Source of the DNA: Saccharothrix saharensis
GTDB taxonomy: Bacteria; Actinomycetota; Actinomycetes; Mycobacteriales; Pseudonocardiaceae
Length of the DNA: 64,000 bases
Assembly (NCBI RefSeq): GCF_006716745.1
Contig: NZ_VFPP01000001.1
Span: 8,505,386 to 8,569,385, forward strand
Direction: 5' to 3'
Under the pieces are notes generated by a model. The model saw only the letters and a list, made by a program, of their open reading frames with translations. It was not told the DNA's origin and ran no database searches. Position 1 is the first letter of the stretch, and each line of letters begins with the position of its first letter. Below, in pieces: positions 17,726-27,222 of the stretch. A program made the translations under genes and the position numbers.

Positions 17726-18919
17726 TCAACCGCGAATGGCAGTCGACATCTCGTCGGATTTGTCGGATTCGACGGATTCGCCGCGGCGCAGCGCTCCGGC
17801 GACCAGCGCCGCGCCGAGTCCCGCGACCGCGAGCACCGCGCCGAGCCAGGCGGGTGCGGTGAACCCGAGGCCCGCGCTGATCGCCAGGCCGCCGAGCCAC
17901 GGCCCGAGGGTGTTGCCGACGTTGAACGCCGAGGTGTTGGTCGTGGTGGCCAGCGTCGGCGCGCCACCGGCCTCGCGCATCACCTGCGCCTGCAACGCCG
18001 GGTTGATCGAGAACGCCGCGACGCCGAACGCCGCCACGGCCACCGCGGTGGCCCACTTGTCGTGGGCGAGCACCGACAGCAGCGCCAGCACCACCGCCAT
18101 CGCGGTCGTCCCCGCGTACAGGGTCGCCTGCAAGTGGCGGTCGGCGAAGCGGCCACCGATCAGGTTGCCCGCGAAGCAGCCGACGCCGAACAGCATCAGC
18201 AACGGCGACACCGCGCCCTGCGGGAAGCCCGAGACGTCGGTGACCAGCGGCGCCAGGTAGCTGAAGCAGCAGAACACGGCGGCCTGGGTGAGCATGCTGG
18301 TGGCCAGCGCCACCCACACCCGCGGCCGGCGGAACGCGCCGAACTCGGCCCGCACGCCGACGTGCCGGGGCGGCGGCAGGCGCGGCACGAGGAACAGCAC
18401 GCCGAGCAGCGCCAGCACGGCCAGGGCGTCGACCACCCAGAAGCTCGTGCGCCACCCGCCGTACTGGCCGAGCACCGTCCCCGCGGGCACGCCCAGGACC
18501 GTGGCCACCGTGAGCCCGCTGAACATGATCGCGAGCGCCCGCCCGCGTCGTCGCGGCCCGGCCAGTTCGACGGCCACGACCGAGCCGACGCCGAAGAACG
18601 CGCCCTGCGCCAGCGCGGCGACGACGCGGCCGGTCATGAGCACCGCGTAGCCGGAGGCGAGCGCGCCGATGGTCTGCCCGACGATGAACAGGCCGAGCAG
18701 CCCCGCCAGCGCGGTCTTGCGCGGCACCCGGAGCGTGGCGAGGGTGAGGACCGGGCCGCCGACGACCACCCCGAGCGCGTACCCCGAGATCAGCAGCCCG
18801 GCGTCCGGAATGGACACCGCGAGGTCCGAGGCCAGTTCGGGCAGCAGGCCGGAGACCATGAACTCGCTCGTGCCGATGCAGAACACGCTGAGTCCGAGAA
18901 CGTACACAGCGAGCGGCAT
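17726..18919 (-). CDS. MFS efflux transporter (397 aa)
   Basis: A twelve-TM DHA1-type permease that starts MPLAVYVLGLSVFCIGTSEF. The GTSEFMVSGLLPELASDL opening is typical of the AraJ/SotB arabinose/chloramphenicol efflux group. TM5 carries TVATVLGVPAGTVLGQYGGW. It is the second exporter of the same subcluster. It lies between the TetR gene and the reductase, so it is the natural target of that regulator. A classic regulator/pump pair is inferred. Confidence 0.9.
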   Translation of the reverse strand: MPLAVYVLGLSVFCIGTSEFMVSGLLPELASDLAVSIPDAGLLISGYALGVVVGGPVLTLATLRVPRKTALAGLLGLFIVGQTIGALASGYAVLMTGRVVAALAQGAFFGVGSVVAVELAGPRRRGRALAIMFSGLTVATVLGVPAGTVLGQYGGWRTSFWVVDALAVLALLGVLFLVPRLPPPRHVGVRAEFGAFRRPRVWVALATSMLTQAAVFCCFSYLAPLVTDVSGFPQGAVSPLLMLFGVGCFAGNLIGGRFADRHLQATLYAGTTAMAVVLALLSVLAHDKWATAVAVAAFGVAAFSINPALQAQVMREAGGAPTLATTTNTSAFNVGNTLGPWLGGLAISAGLGFTAPAWLGAVLAVAGLGAALVAGALRRGESVESDKSDEMSTAIRG

Positions 18920-18960
18920 TCCATCTCCCGTCGGAATCGGTGATGGTCGCGCCGTGCGCC

Positions 18961-19536
18961 CTACAAAGCGCGCAGGACCATCTCTACGACCCCCACGAGG
19001 GACTCGCGGGAGGCGGTCTTCCCCAGTACGCGCAGGCCGTACATCGAGTTCAGGACGTACAGGGCCAGAGCGCGCGCGTCGTCGTCGGCGGTCACCTCAC
19101 CGGTGGCCTGGGCGACGCGGATCGCCTCGTGCAGCGCGTTCTCCATGCGCACGAACACCTCGCGGACCAGTTCGCGCACCGCGGGGTCCTGGTCGGCGAG
19201 CTCCAGCGCCGCGTTCACGGCGAGGCACCCGCGGGGCGGGCCCTGGGTGGTCTCCTCGTCGACGACGGTCATCAGCAACGCGGAGACCCGGTCACGCAGG
19301 CTGCCGGGCCCGGCGAGCACCTGCTCCTGCCGCGCCGTCCACACGGAGTCGTAACGGCGCAGCGCGTCGCGGAACAGGTGCTCCTTGCTGGTGAAGGCGT
19401 TGTACAGACTGCCCCGCCCGAGGCCCGTCGACTCCACCAGGTCCTGCACGGTGGTCGCCATGAAGCCCTTCGACCAGAACGTCTTCATGGCGTGGTCGAG
19501 GACCGAGTCGGGGTCGAACGCCTTCGGTCGGACCAT
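18961..19536 (-). CDS. TetR-family repressor (191 aa)
   Basis: N-terminal helix-turn-helix VLDHAMKTFWSKGFMATTVQ, then DLVESTGLGRGSLYNAF, the usual TetR recognition helix with YNAF. The C-terminal ligand domain has the AcrR/QacR-like GCLAVNAALELADQDPAVRE motif. It is the first gene of the minus-strand indigoidine-type subcluster and probably controls itself and the downstream MFS gene. A perfect palindrome 24 bp upstream of its ATG is a good operator candidate. The inducer is unknown. Confidence 0.92.
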   Translation of the reverse strand: MVRPKAFDPDSVLDHAMKTFWSKGFMATTVQDLVESTGLGRGSLYNAFTSKEHLFRDALRRYDSVWTARQEQVLAGPGSLRDRVSALLMTVVDEETTQGPPRGCLAVNAALELADQDPAVRELVREVFVRMENALHEAIRVAQATGEVTADDDARALALYVLNSMYGLRVLGKTASRESLVGVVEMVLRAL

Positions 19537-19559
19537 GACATCGACGGTAGCAGTTCTGT

Positions 19560-19569
19560 AACGTACGTT
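19560..19569. promoter_or_regulatory. Candidate TetR operator (palindrome AACGTACGTT)
   Basis: A perfect 10-bp palindrome just upstream of the TetR start codon, in an AT-richer patch (flanks TGT and CAAA). The ACGTACGT core resembles operators of several TetR regulators. The position over the expected promoter suggests autoregulation. Confidence 0.5.
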
Positions 19570-19616
19570 CAAATCAGGGGGTTCGCGCAGCTCAGAGCGG
19601 TGCGCGGGGCGGGGCC

Positions 19617-19940
19617 TCAGCCCTCTTCTTCCCCCGCCGGTTCCTTGTCGGCGGTGCCGACCGCGCTGACCAGGGAGTCCGTGTCCAACCACAGGTAGAG
19701 CGGCTTCTCCCGGCGCAGGGTGTCGACCACTTCGCCGAACCTGCCGAGCGGGAAGTGGATCTCCGGGCCGTACGACAACGGCACGTTCGGCGGCACGGGT
19801 CCGTCATCCGCGAAGAAGATGATCCGCCCGATCATGTCGGTGGTGCCGGTGACGAAGCACGCGATGTCGGCCTCGTACTGGGAGTTGTTGCTGGAGTGCA
19901 CGATCGAGTAGGAGTCGAAGGGCTTCTTGATGATCGCCAT
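19617..19940 (-). CDS. Hypothetical 107-aa protein
   Basis: Starts MAIIKKPFDSYSIVHSSNNS, with GGGAGG upstream of the ATG. It is compact and mixed alpha/beta, with no signal or TM segment; the central part is GTTDMIGRIIFFADDGPVPP. The acidic C-terminus ends AGEEEG. I do not recognise a family. The protein lies on the same strand upstream of the TetR gene, separated by 80 bp. Nothing ties it to the biosynthetic genes. Confidence 0.7.
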   Translation of the reverse strand: MAIIKKPFDSYSIVHSSNNSQYEADIACFVTGTTDMIGRIIFFADDGPVPPNVPLSYGPEIHFPLGRFGEVVDTLRREKPLYLWLDTDSLVSAVGTADKEPAGEEEG

Positions 19941-20131
19941 GCCGTGCCTCCCGCGTCGCTTACCCGGACATGGCACAGGAGTACCGGACCGACGACCCCG
20001 ATCCGCCGCGCCGCGACCGATCCACCCGACCGGGCCGAGGGCTCATCCTGTCGACGTCACCCCACCTCACGGGCTGCAACCGAGGCGGCCGGTCTTGGGC
20101 CGGTCGAGCACGACCCGCGCGGGGCTGAGGT

Positions 20132-20707
20132 TCACGGCGGGAACAGCGCGGACAGCCGGGGCAGGTGCTCGCGGAACGCGTCGTCGTCGGACCAGTGCCA
20201 GGTCGGTCCCGCCGGCTCGTCCGGGCGCGTCAGGGCGGCGAGCGCCTTGTCGACCGCCTCGTGGAACGAGTCCGTCTCGCCGCACACGCGTCCGTAGGCC
20301 TCTTCGACGCACGCGCCGATCGCCTGGAAGCCCAGCCGGCCGTCGCCGTCCTCACCGGCCATCGCGCGGACCACGGGCACGTCGGCGAGCGTGTCCGGGT
20401 CGTCGACCGCGCGGGTGAACACGTCCCGGCCCTGGAGGATGAGCCCGTCGCGGAAGTCCATGAACCCGTCGTCACCGCAGCCGCCCTCGATCAGGTACGC
20501 CGCGAGCCACAGCGGTTGGCGGTACGCCGAGTCCGTGACCCGGATGAAGGTGATCTCCCAGTCGACGATGTCGGCCGGGCGGAGCCGTGCGAGTTCGTCG
20601 GTCAGCGCGTCGGGCAGCGGGTCGTCCGCGTGGTTGCGGTCCCCGGCGCGGTCGCCCACCGCGGTGCGGGCCCGTTCGACCACGGCCCACCAGTCGTCGA
20701 TCTCCAC
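20132..20707 (-). CDS. DUF4240-type protein (191 aa)
   Basis: Begins with a GTG (MEIDDWWAVVERARTAVGDR) and has the features of the DUF4240 family: an opening acidic DDWW/FW helix, central PADIVDWEITFIRVTDSAYR and QPLWLAAYLIEGGCGDDGFM. The family's function is unknown, though members often sit near toxin-immunity or regulatory genes. No Shine-Dalgarno is obvious. It separates the indigoidine-type subcluster from the arylglycine genes and is probably not part of either. Confidence 0.75.
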   Translation of the reverse strand: MEIDDWWAVVERARTAVGDRAGDRNHADDPLPDALTDELARLRPADIVDWEITFIRVTDSAYRQPLWLAAYLIEGGCGDDGFMDFRDGLILQGRDVFTRAVDDPDTLADVPVVRAMAGEDGDGRLGFQAIGACVEEAYGRVCGETDSFHEAVDKALAALTRPDEPAGPTWHWSDDDAFREHLPRLSALFPP

Positions 20708-20773
20708 CGGCGCATCGTATAGGTCGCGGATGTGGTGTCTGAGCGTTGAATCCAGGTGCGCTGAACGCAGGAC

Positions 20774-21859
20774 TCACGCGCCGTGGACGCAGGACCCTCG
20801 TGCGACGGTCAGGTGGCGGGCCGAGGCCACGTCCGGGCAGCCCGCCAGGCGGAGCGCGGTCTCGAACTCGGCGCGCAGGACGTCCAGCACCGCGGTCACA
20901 CCCCGCTCGCCGCCCGCGGCGAGACCCCACAGCACGGGCCGGCCGACCAGCACCGCCGAGGCACCCAACGCCAAGGCCCGCAGGACGTCCACTCCGCTGC
21001 GGACACCGCTGTCCAGCAGCACCGGGCACCGCCCGGCCACCGCGGCGACGACCTCCGGCAGCGCGACCGCGCTCGGCACCGCGCCGTCCAACTGCCGGCC
21101 GCCGTGGTTGGACACCACCACGCCCCGCACGCCGAGATCCACGGCCCGGGCCGCGTCCCGCGCGTCCAGCACCCCCTTGAGCACCAGCGGCAGGCTCGTG
21201 CGCGCCCGGATCCACTCCAGGTCACGCCAGCTCAACGACGGGTCGAACACCGCGCTGGTGTGCCGGGCGATCGCCGAGTCGCCGGGCACCCGTTCGCCGA
21301 CCTCGCCGTCGGTGTTCACCGGTTTGACCCACGACGGCAGCGCGAACCCGTTGCGCAGGTCCCGCAGCCGCCGCCCGAGCACCGGCACGTCGACCGTCAG
21401 CACCACCGCGCGGCACCCCGCCTCCTCGGCGCGGCGCAGCAGCTTCACCACCACCTCGCGGTCGCGCAGCCAGTACAGCTGGAACCACGTCGTGCCGCCC
21501 GCCGCGGCCACGTCCTCGATCGGGTCGGAGCTGAGCGTGCTCACGACGTACGGCACACCGGCCGCCGCCGCGGCAGCGGCCGCCGCGCGCTCGCCACCCT
21601 CGTGGATCAGCCGCTGGTAGGCCATCGGGGCCACGGCCAGCGGCAGCGTGGACCAGGCACCGAACAGCTCGCAGCCCGGGTCGCAGGTGGAGACGTCGAC
21701 CAGCGCCCGCGGCACGACCGCGACCCGGTCCAACGCGGCCCGGTTCGCGGCGAGCGTGACCTCCTCACCGCTGCCGCCCGCGATGTAGTCCCACACGTCC
21801 GGCGCCGACCGCTCGGCGGCCAACCGCTCGACGTCGGCCGTCGACCACACCTCACGCAT
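20774..21859 (-). CDS. hmo: FMN-dependent (4-hydroxy)mandelate oxidase Hmo-like (361 aa)
   Basis: Alpha-hydroxyacid oxidase TIM barrel. The N-terminal substrate/FMN motif is VWDYIAGGSGEEVTLAANR, a FMN strand is LPLAVAPMAYQRL, and the active-site His-Arg loop is VVVSNHGGRQLDGA. The end GVRSGVDVLRALALGASAVL holds the FMN phosphate. In glycopeptide-type clusters Hmo converts 4-hydroxymandelate to 4-hydroxyphenylglyoxylate. An HmaS-type mandelate synthase and HpgT-type aminotransferase in the window support that role over generic lactate oxidase. Its ATG overlaps the upstream ABC transporter stop by 8 bp, so it is co-translated with the exporters. Confidence 0.88.
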   Translation of the reverse strand: MREVWSTADVERLAAERSAPDVWDYIAGGSGEEVTLAANRAALDRVAVVPRALVDVSTCDPGCELFGAWSTLPLAVAPMAYQRLIHEGGERAAAAAAAAAGVPYVVSTLSSDPIEDVAAAGGTTWFQLYWLRDREVVVKLLRRAEEAGCRAVVLTVDVPVLGRRLRDLRNGFALPSWVKPVNTDGEVGERVPGDSAIARHTSAVFDPSLSWRDLEWIRARTSLPLVLKGVLDARDAARAVDLGVRGVVVSNHGGRQLDGAVPSAVALPEVVAAVAGRCPVLLDSGVRSGVDVLRALALGASAVLVGRPVLWGLAAGGERGVTAVLDVLRAEFETALRLAGCPDVASARHLTVARGSCVHGA

Positions 21860-23639
21860 AAGCCGCCGCCTGCATCGAGTACAGCTCGGCGTACAGGCCG
21901 TTCGCGGCCATGAGCTCGTCGTGCGAACCGTGCTCCCGCACGCGTCCGTCGGCCACCACCACGATGAGGTCGGCCATGCGCACGGTGGAGAACCGGTGCG
22001 AGACGAGCAGGGTGATGGCACCGGTCCGCCGCCCGACCTCGCGCGCGCCGGCCGCGTACCGCTCGAACAACCGGTGCTCGGCCTGCGCGTCGAGCGCCGA
22101 GGTCGGCTCGTCCAGGACGAGCAGCAACGGCTCGCGGCGCATCATGGCCCGGCCCAGCGCGAGCTTCTGCCACTGGCCGCCGGACAGCTCCACGCCGTCG
22201 GCGTAGGTCTTGCCGAGCCGGGTCTCGACACCGTCCTCGAGGCGTTCCAGGACGTCCTCGGCGCGGGCGCGGCGCAGGGCGTCGTGCACGGCGTCGGTCG
22301 AGTCGATCTCGGCCAGCTCGCCGACACCGACGTTCTCGCGGGCCAGCAGCTCGAACCGGGCGAAGTCCTGGAACCCGGTCGCGATGCGGGCGCGCCACCC
22401 GTCCACGGGGAAGCGGGTGAAGTCCGTGCCGTCCAGCGCGACCGTGCCGGTGGTGACCGGGTAGAACCGGCACAGCAGCTTGATCAGGGTGGTCTTCCCG
22501 GCGCCGTTCTCGCCGACGAACGCGACCGTGCCGCCCGCGGGCAGGGTGAGGTCGACGTCGGCGATGACCGGCCGGTCGGTGCCCGGGTAGGTGAAGGACA
22601 CGCCACGCAGCTCGATGCCGTCCCGGACGCGCCCGGGCACGTCCCGGTCGGGCGGTGGCGGCGCCTGGTCCGCCACCAGCGCGCGGACCCACCGCAGGTT
22701 GCCCATGACCCGCCCGGTGCGCTGCATCTCCTGCAACGTGGCCACCGACGAGGTCACCTGCTGGTTCACCTGGGACGCCAGGGTCAGCACGAGCAGGACG
22801 TCGCCCACGCCGCGCTGCCCGGCCACCGCGTCGCGCAGCACCAGCAGCGTGCCCAGCACGTAGGCCACGGCGAAGAAGAGCTCACCGCCGGTGCGCAGCA
22901 CCACGGCCCGGCGCTCACCGCGCCACAGCAGGTCCGACGCGTCGTCCCAAGCGCGGCGCTGGCGCGCGCGCAGCTCCGACTCCAGCCCGCCGACCCGCAG
23001 CTCCTTGGCCGACGCCGCGTTCGCCACGAGCCCGAAGAGGTGCTTGGCGTGCCGGGACGGCGGTGCCGAACGCTCCCGCGCGGCGTTGACGATCGACTCG
23101 GCGCGCCGGCCGAGCAGCAGCGGCGGCACGGCGGCCAGCGGCAGCAGCAACAGCAGCGGGTTGAGCCGGGCCAGCAGGACCGCGGTGATCGAGATCGCCA
23201 CCAGCAGGCCGAGGCTGTTCAGCAGGCCTTCCATCGAGCCCCACCCGGCCCGGTGCAGCTCCTGCCGCAGCACCTGGATCTTGTCGGCGTACTCGGGCCG
23301 CTCGTGGTGCTCCAGCCCGGCCGAGCCGTTGGTCATCTCGATCAGCTCGCGCTCCAGGCGCGGCACGGCGCGGTCGCCCAGCTCGAAGTAGAAGATGTGC
23401 GCGAAGTGCCCGGCCGTCAGCGCGGCGATCACCGCGACCACGACCAGCACCGCCGCCACGGTCGCGCCCCGGACGTCGCCCGCCAGCGCCGAGTCGGTGA
23501 GCGCGGCCAGGGCGGGCGCGGCCAGCGGCATCGCCGACGCCTGGGCGATCATGAGCACGACCGCGAGCACCAGGCGGTAGCGGCTCTCCTGCCAGGCGAT
23601 GAGGAGCAGCTCCCAGCCACCGCGGACGACCTCGATCAC
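21852..23639 (-). CDS. ABC exporter, fused permease-ATPase (595 aa)
   Basis: N-terminal six-helix exporter domain (for example VLAVVLMIAQASAMPLAAPA, VAAVLVVVAVIAALTAGHFA) followed by an ATPase domain. Walker A is VGENGAGKTTLIKL, the signature is LSGGQWQKLALGRA, and Walker B is LLLVLDEPTSALDAQ, with a VSHRFSTV H-loop. All key residues are present. The GTG start overlaps the stop of the second ABC gene (GTGA), so the two probably form a heterodimer that exports the product of the dissociated assembly line, or two separate homodimers. Confidence 0.92.
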   Translation of the reverse strand: MIEVVRGGWELLLIAWQESRYRLVLAVVLMIAQASAMPLAAPALAALTDSALAGDVRGATVAAVLVVVAVIAALTAGHFAHIFYFELGDRAVPRLERELIEMTNGSAGLEHHERPEYADKIQVLRQELHRAGWGSMEGLLNSLGLLVAISITAVLLARLNPLLLLLPLAAVPPLLLGRRAESIVNAARERSAPPSRHAKHLFGLVANAASAKELRVGGLESELRARQRRAWDDASDLLWRGERRAVVLRTGGELFFAVAYVLGTLLVLRDAVAGQRGVGDVLLVLTLASQVNQQVTSSVATLQEMQRTGRVMGNLRWVRALVADQAPPPPDRDVPGRVRDGIELRGVSFTYPGTDRPVIADVDLTLPAGGTVAFVGENGAGKTTLIKLLCRFYPVTTGTVALDGTDFTRFPVDGWRARIATGFQDFARFELLARENVGVGELAEIDSTDAVHDALRRARAEDVLERLEDGVETRLGKTYADGVELSGGQWQKLALGRAMMRREPLLLVLDEPTSALDAQAEHRLFERYAAGAREVGRRTGAITLLVSHRFSTVRMADLIVVVADGRVREHGSHDELMAANGLYAELYSMQAAAYA

Positions 23640-25618
23640 CGGCTGACCCCCTCCGCCACCACGTCCGCGCCGTCCAGTACGCCGCCGTCCTCGACACCAC
23701 CGTCCTCGACACCCAGCCCGTGGGCGAATCGCTTCGCCTGCAAGGTGAACAGGCGCGCGTAGTGGCCGCCCGCCGCCATCAGCTCGTCGTGCGAACCCCG
23801 TTCCACCACGTGCCCGCCGTCCACCACCACGATGTGGTCGGCCCGCCGGACGCTGGAGAACCGGTGCGAGATCAGCAACGACGTCACGCCGCGCGTCAGC
23901 TCCACGAACCGGTCGAAGAACGCCACCTCGGCGCGGACGTCCAGCGCCGCCGTGGGCTCGTCCAGCACGAGGACCCGGGCGCCCGCCTCCAGCGCGTAGA
24001 GCGCCCGGGCGATGGCGATCCGCTGCCACTGCCCACCGGACAGGTCCGTCCCGCCCGGATAAGCCCGCGAGAGCGGCGTGTCCAGGCCGTCGGGCAACGC
24101 GAGCAGCGCCTCGGCGATCCCGGCGCGCTCCGCCGCGCGCAGCACCACCGCGCGGTCCACCGGCACGTGCGCCGCGCCCAGCGCGATGTTCTCCACCGCC
24201 GTCAGCTCGTAGCGCACGAAGTCCTGGAAGATCACGCCGACCTGGCGCCGCCAGAGCACCGGGTCGAACTCCGCGATGTCCACGCCGTCCGCGCGCACCG
24301 CACCCGCCGTCGGCTCGTACAGCCGCGCGAGCAGCTTCACGAGCGTGGTCTTGCCCGCCCCGTTGACGCCGACCACGGCCGTGCACCGCCCGGCGGGCAG
24401 CTCCAGGTCGATGCCGTCGAGGACGGCGCGGTCCGAACCGGGGTAGTGGAAGCCGACGCGGTCGAACGTGAGCGACGCGGCCGGCGTGCCCGGGGGAACC
24501 TCGGCCCGACCCCGCGGTGGCTGACCCGCGTCCAGCTCGTCCAGCCGGTCGCGCAGGAGTTGCAGGGCCGTCAACGACTGCATCGCGTACTGGGTGCTGG
24601 TGTCCGACTCGGGGTAGTAGCCGCCCAGCGAGATCGCCAGCACGACCGCCTGCACCCCGAGCGCCAACGCGGTCAGGCTCACCCGCCCGGTCGCGGCGAG
24701 CTGGGCGGCGTGCACCATCGCGCCACCCGCCAGCAGCAGGCCCAGTGCCGTCAGCACCAGGTACGGCTTCAGGTAGACGCGGCGGCGCGCCCGTTCGAAG
24801 GTGTTGCGCACGGCCTCCCACACGGCCGCGTAGCGATCCGCGAGCCAGCCGGTGAGGCCGAACACCCGGATCTCCTTCGCCGCCACGTCGGTCATCGTGA
24901 GCTCGTGCAGGTAACCGATCTCGCGCATCCGGCCGATGAGGTCGCGGCCGACCCGCGAGTACTTGCGCAGCCCGCCGCGCTGGCCGTAGCGGAACGCCAG
25001 CACCGCCGCGCCGACCCCGAGCCCGGAGAGCCAGCCGATCGCCGGCCCGATGGCCACGACCAGGGCCGCCAGGCGGGTGTAGCGGGCGATCAGCGCCACC
25101 AGGCCGAAGCACGCCTGCCCCGGCGTGCCCCAGTCGCGCTCGAAGGCGCGCACGGCCTCGTTCAGCTCGTCCAGCGTGCGCTGGTCCTCCAGCGGACCGA
25201 TGCCGACCGGGCGCAGCATCAACGCCATCGCGTCGTCCCGCAGCGCGCTGTCCACCCGGCGCCGCAACTGCTGCCCGAAGGCGTTGCCCACGGGCGTGAG
25301 GATCTGGGTGAGCAGGAAGGCGGCGGCGGCGAACAGGAAGATCGAGGTCAGCCGGTCCCAGGCCGGGCTGCCGACTCCGCCGCCGACCGCGGCCGGCACC
25401 TCACCGAGCAGCGTGCTCGTCGCCACCACGAAGGCCACCGGCAACAGGCCGAGCACGAAGTGCAGCACGGCCAGGAACACGACGAGGCCGACACCGCCGG
25501 ACGGCAGCAGCCGCGCGATCCGCACCCGCGGCCGCACCGCCTCGTCCACCCAGTTCGCCCACGTGGCGTGCAACCCGGACGTCGCGGACCCCGCCGCGGG
25601 AGGTGTTCCGGTCGTCAT
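23636..25618 (-). CDS. ABC exporter, fused permease-ATPase, second subunit (660 aa)
   Basis: Same architecture as its downstream partner: membrane domain (GVGLVVFLAVLHFVLGLLPV onward), Walker A VGVNGAGKTTLVKL, signature LSGGQWQRIAIARAL and Walker B VLVLDEPTAALDVR. The C-terminus has an acidic Gly/Val repeat (VEDGGVEDGGVLDG) absent from the partner. It is the first gene of the exporter-hmo operon. A 383-bp gap separates it from the divergent serine hydrolase gene. Confidence 0.92.
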   Translation of the reverse strand: MTTGTPPAAGSATSGLHATWANWVDEAVRPRVRIARLLPSGGVGLVVFLAVLHFVLGLLPVAFVVATSTLLGEVPAAVGGGVGSPAWDRLTSIFLFAAAAFLLTQILTPVGNAFGQQLRRRVDSALRDDAMALMLRPVGIGPLEDQRTLDELNEAVRAFERDWGTPGQACFGLVALIARYTRLAALVVAIGPAIGWLSGLGVGAAVLAFRYGQRGGLRKYSRVGRDLIGRMREIGYLHELTMTDVAAKEIRVFGLTGWLADRYAAVWEAVRNTFERARRRVYLKPYLVLTALGLLLAGGAMVHAAQLAATGRVSLTALALGVQAVVLAISLGGYYPESDTSTQYAMQSLTALQLLRDRLDELDAGQPPRGRAEVPPGTPAASLTFDRVGFHYPGSDRAVLDGIDLELPAGRCTAVVGVNGAGKTTLVKLLARLYEPTAGAVRADGVDIAEFDPVLWRRQVGVIFQDFVRYELTAVENIALGAAHVPVDRAVVLRAAERAGIAEALLALPDGLDTPLSRAYPGGTDLSGGQWQRIAIARALYALEAGARVLVLDEPTAALDVRAEVAFFDRFVELTRGVTSLLISHRFSSVRRADHIVVVDGGHVVERGSHDELMAAGGHYARLFTLQAKRFAHGLGVEDGGVEDGGVLDGADVVAEGVSR

Positions 25619-26001
25619 GGCGCTCCCGCGAGTCCTTCGGTCGTGCGGTTCGGAGACCGACCGCTCGTCGAATCGGCCGCAGGCGCACCGCCGCGGTTCT
25701 CGTGATCCCGGAGGGACGCTGATCGCAACCGGCCGGCCAGGCGCCCCAGGGCATCCAAGCACGGGGGCGCGAGCACCTTCAAGCAGGTGATTTCGTGGAT
25801 CCGCAACGATTTCTTGCGCAACTCCGGCGACGGTGCCGGGTCGACCGGGTGCCAGTGCCGGCGTCGGACCGAAGAGCGGGCGGTCGACCGTGCCGACAAG
25901 CCGTAGTGCCGGGACGATGCCTCCTCCCCGGTGTCGTCGCGGACGGCTACGGTCGTCGCGCGACAGGCGACGTGCGGGCGGATGGGATGGGGTGGAGGCG
26001 G
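25619..26001. other. Divergent intergenic region, ABC exporter operon / serine hydrolase
   Basis: 383 bp between two outward-facing genes; it must hold both promoters. I see one weak inverted repeat (7-bp arms GCGCCCC/GGGGCGC at 25741-25747 and 25764-25770). There is no clear -10/-35 pair and no credible gene. Confidence 0.4.
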
Positions 26002-27192
26002 ATGGCCACCGGCGGCTTCTCGTCGAAAGGGCTGGCGCGCGTGCGGGACGTGGTGGCGCACCAGGTCGAGTCCGGCTTCGCGCCCGGTGCGGTGGGCGTC
26101 CTCGCCCGCCGCGGCGAGGTGCACGTCGTGGCGTCGGGCACCCTCGCCTTCGAGGGCACGGGCGCGGGGACGCCCATGGCGGCCGACACGATCTGCCGCA
26201 CGGCCTCGATGACCAAGCCGCTCGTCGCCGCGTGCGCGATGACCCTCGTCGACGACCGGACCCTGCGCCTCGACGACCCGGTCGACGACCTCCTGCCGGA
26301 GCTGGCGGACATGACCGTGCTCGCCGACTTCCACGGTCCGCTGGACGACACCGTCCCGGCGCGACGCCGGATCACGCTGCGGGACCTGCTGGCGTACACC
26401 TGCGGCATCGGCGTGATCCCGACCAAGCCGGGGAAGGTACCGCTCATCGACGCGCTGAACGCACTCGACTACTCGACGCCGGACGAGTGGATGCGCGGGC
26501 TGGGCGCGCTGCCCCTCGCCCACCAGCCGGGTGAGCGCTGGCTGTACGACACCGCCTCCAACGTGACCGGCGTGCTCATCGCCCGCGCCACCGGGATGTC
26601 CTTCGGGGACGCCTTCCGGGAACGGCTCTGCGAGCCGCTCGGGATGAAGGACACCGCTTTCAGCGTGAGCGGCGAGGACATCGCCCGGTTGGCGACGGCG
26701 TACCAACGCGACAGTCCCGCCACCGGCGCGCGGGTGGTGGACGACGGCCCCGATGGGCGGTGGAGCCGGCCGCCGGTGTTCGAATCCGGTGGCGGCGGCC
26801 TCGTCTCGACCGCACAGGACTACTTCGCCTTCGCCGCCGCCCTGCTGGCCGGCGGCACCCACCGCGGCCGGCGGGTGTTCTCCCGGTCGGCGGTCACGCT
26901 GATGACCACCGACCAGCTGACGCCGGCGCAGCGGGAGAACTCCGGGTTCTGGCCGGGGTTCTTCAACGAGATGGGCTGGGGCTTCGGGATGTCGGTCCTG
27001 ACCCGCCCCAGCCACCACGGCCCGTCGGCCGGCAGCTACGGGTGGTCCGGCTTCTACGGCACCGCCTGGTACAACGATCCCGCCCAGGACCTGACCGCCC
27101 TGTTCTTCATGCAACGGGGGCACGCGGGTGACCAGAGGTTGCCGGTGTGGCAGGAACTCTGGCCCGCGGTCTACCAGGCGATCGAGGACTGA
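26002..27192 (+). CDS. Serine hydrolase of the class C beta-lactamase/esterase family (396 aa)
   Basis: Penicillin-binding-like fold with SxxK as TASMTKPL (about residue 73), the YxN motif as LYDTASN (about 180), and a late glycine-rich strand (SYGWSGFYGTAW, about 350) in place of KTG. This is the pattern of EstB-like esterases and D-aminopeptidases as much as of AmpC enzymes. No signal peptide is seen, so it should be cytoplasmic, unlike secreted beta-lactamases. GGAGG precedes the ATG. It sits alone on the plus strand within the biosynthetic region. A tailoring esterase/amidase/acyltransferase (LovD-like) or resistance role is possible. Confidence 0.85.
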   Translation: MATGGFSSKGLARVRDVVAHQVESGFAPGAVGVLARRGEVHVVASGTLAFEGTGAGTPMAADTICRTASMTKPLVAACAMTLVDDRTLRLDDPVDDLLPELADMTVLADFHGPLDDTVPARRRITLRDLLAYTCGIGVIPTKPGKVPLIDALNALDYSTPDEWMRGLGALPLAHQPGERWLYDTASNVTGVLIARATGMSFGDAFRERLCEPLGMKDTAFSVSGEDIARLATAYQRDSPATGARVVDDGPDGRWSRPPVFESGGGGLVSTAQDYFAFAAALLAGGTHRGRRVFSRSAVTLMTTDQLTPAQRENSGFWPGFFNEMGWGFGMSVLTRPSHHGPSAGSYGWSGFYGTAWYNDPAQDLTALFFMQRGHAGDQRLPVWQELWPAVYQAIED

Positions 27193-27222
27193 ACGCGAGG
27201 CGGCCGGGTCACCGGGTAGCGG

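Noticed and set aside
25741-25770. Inverted repeat (GCGCCCC/GGGGCGC) as a terminator or operator
   Set aside because: Short arms and 16-nt loop in a 70% GC background; expected by chance and not placed between convergent genes.
26002-27192. Calling this gene a beta-lactamase for self-resistance
   Set aside because: No signal peptide and only general SxxK/YxN motifs; esterases and acyltransferases share them, so only a family call is made.
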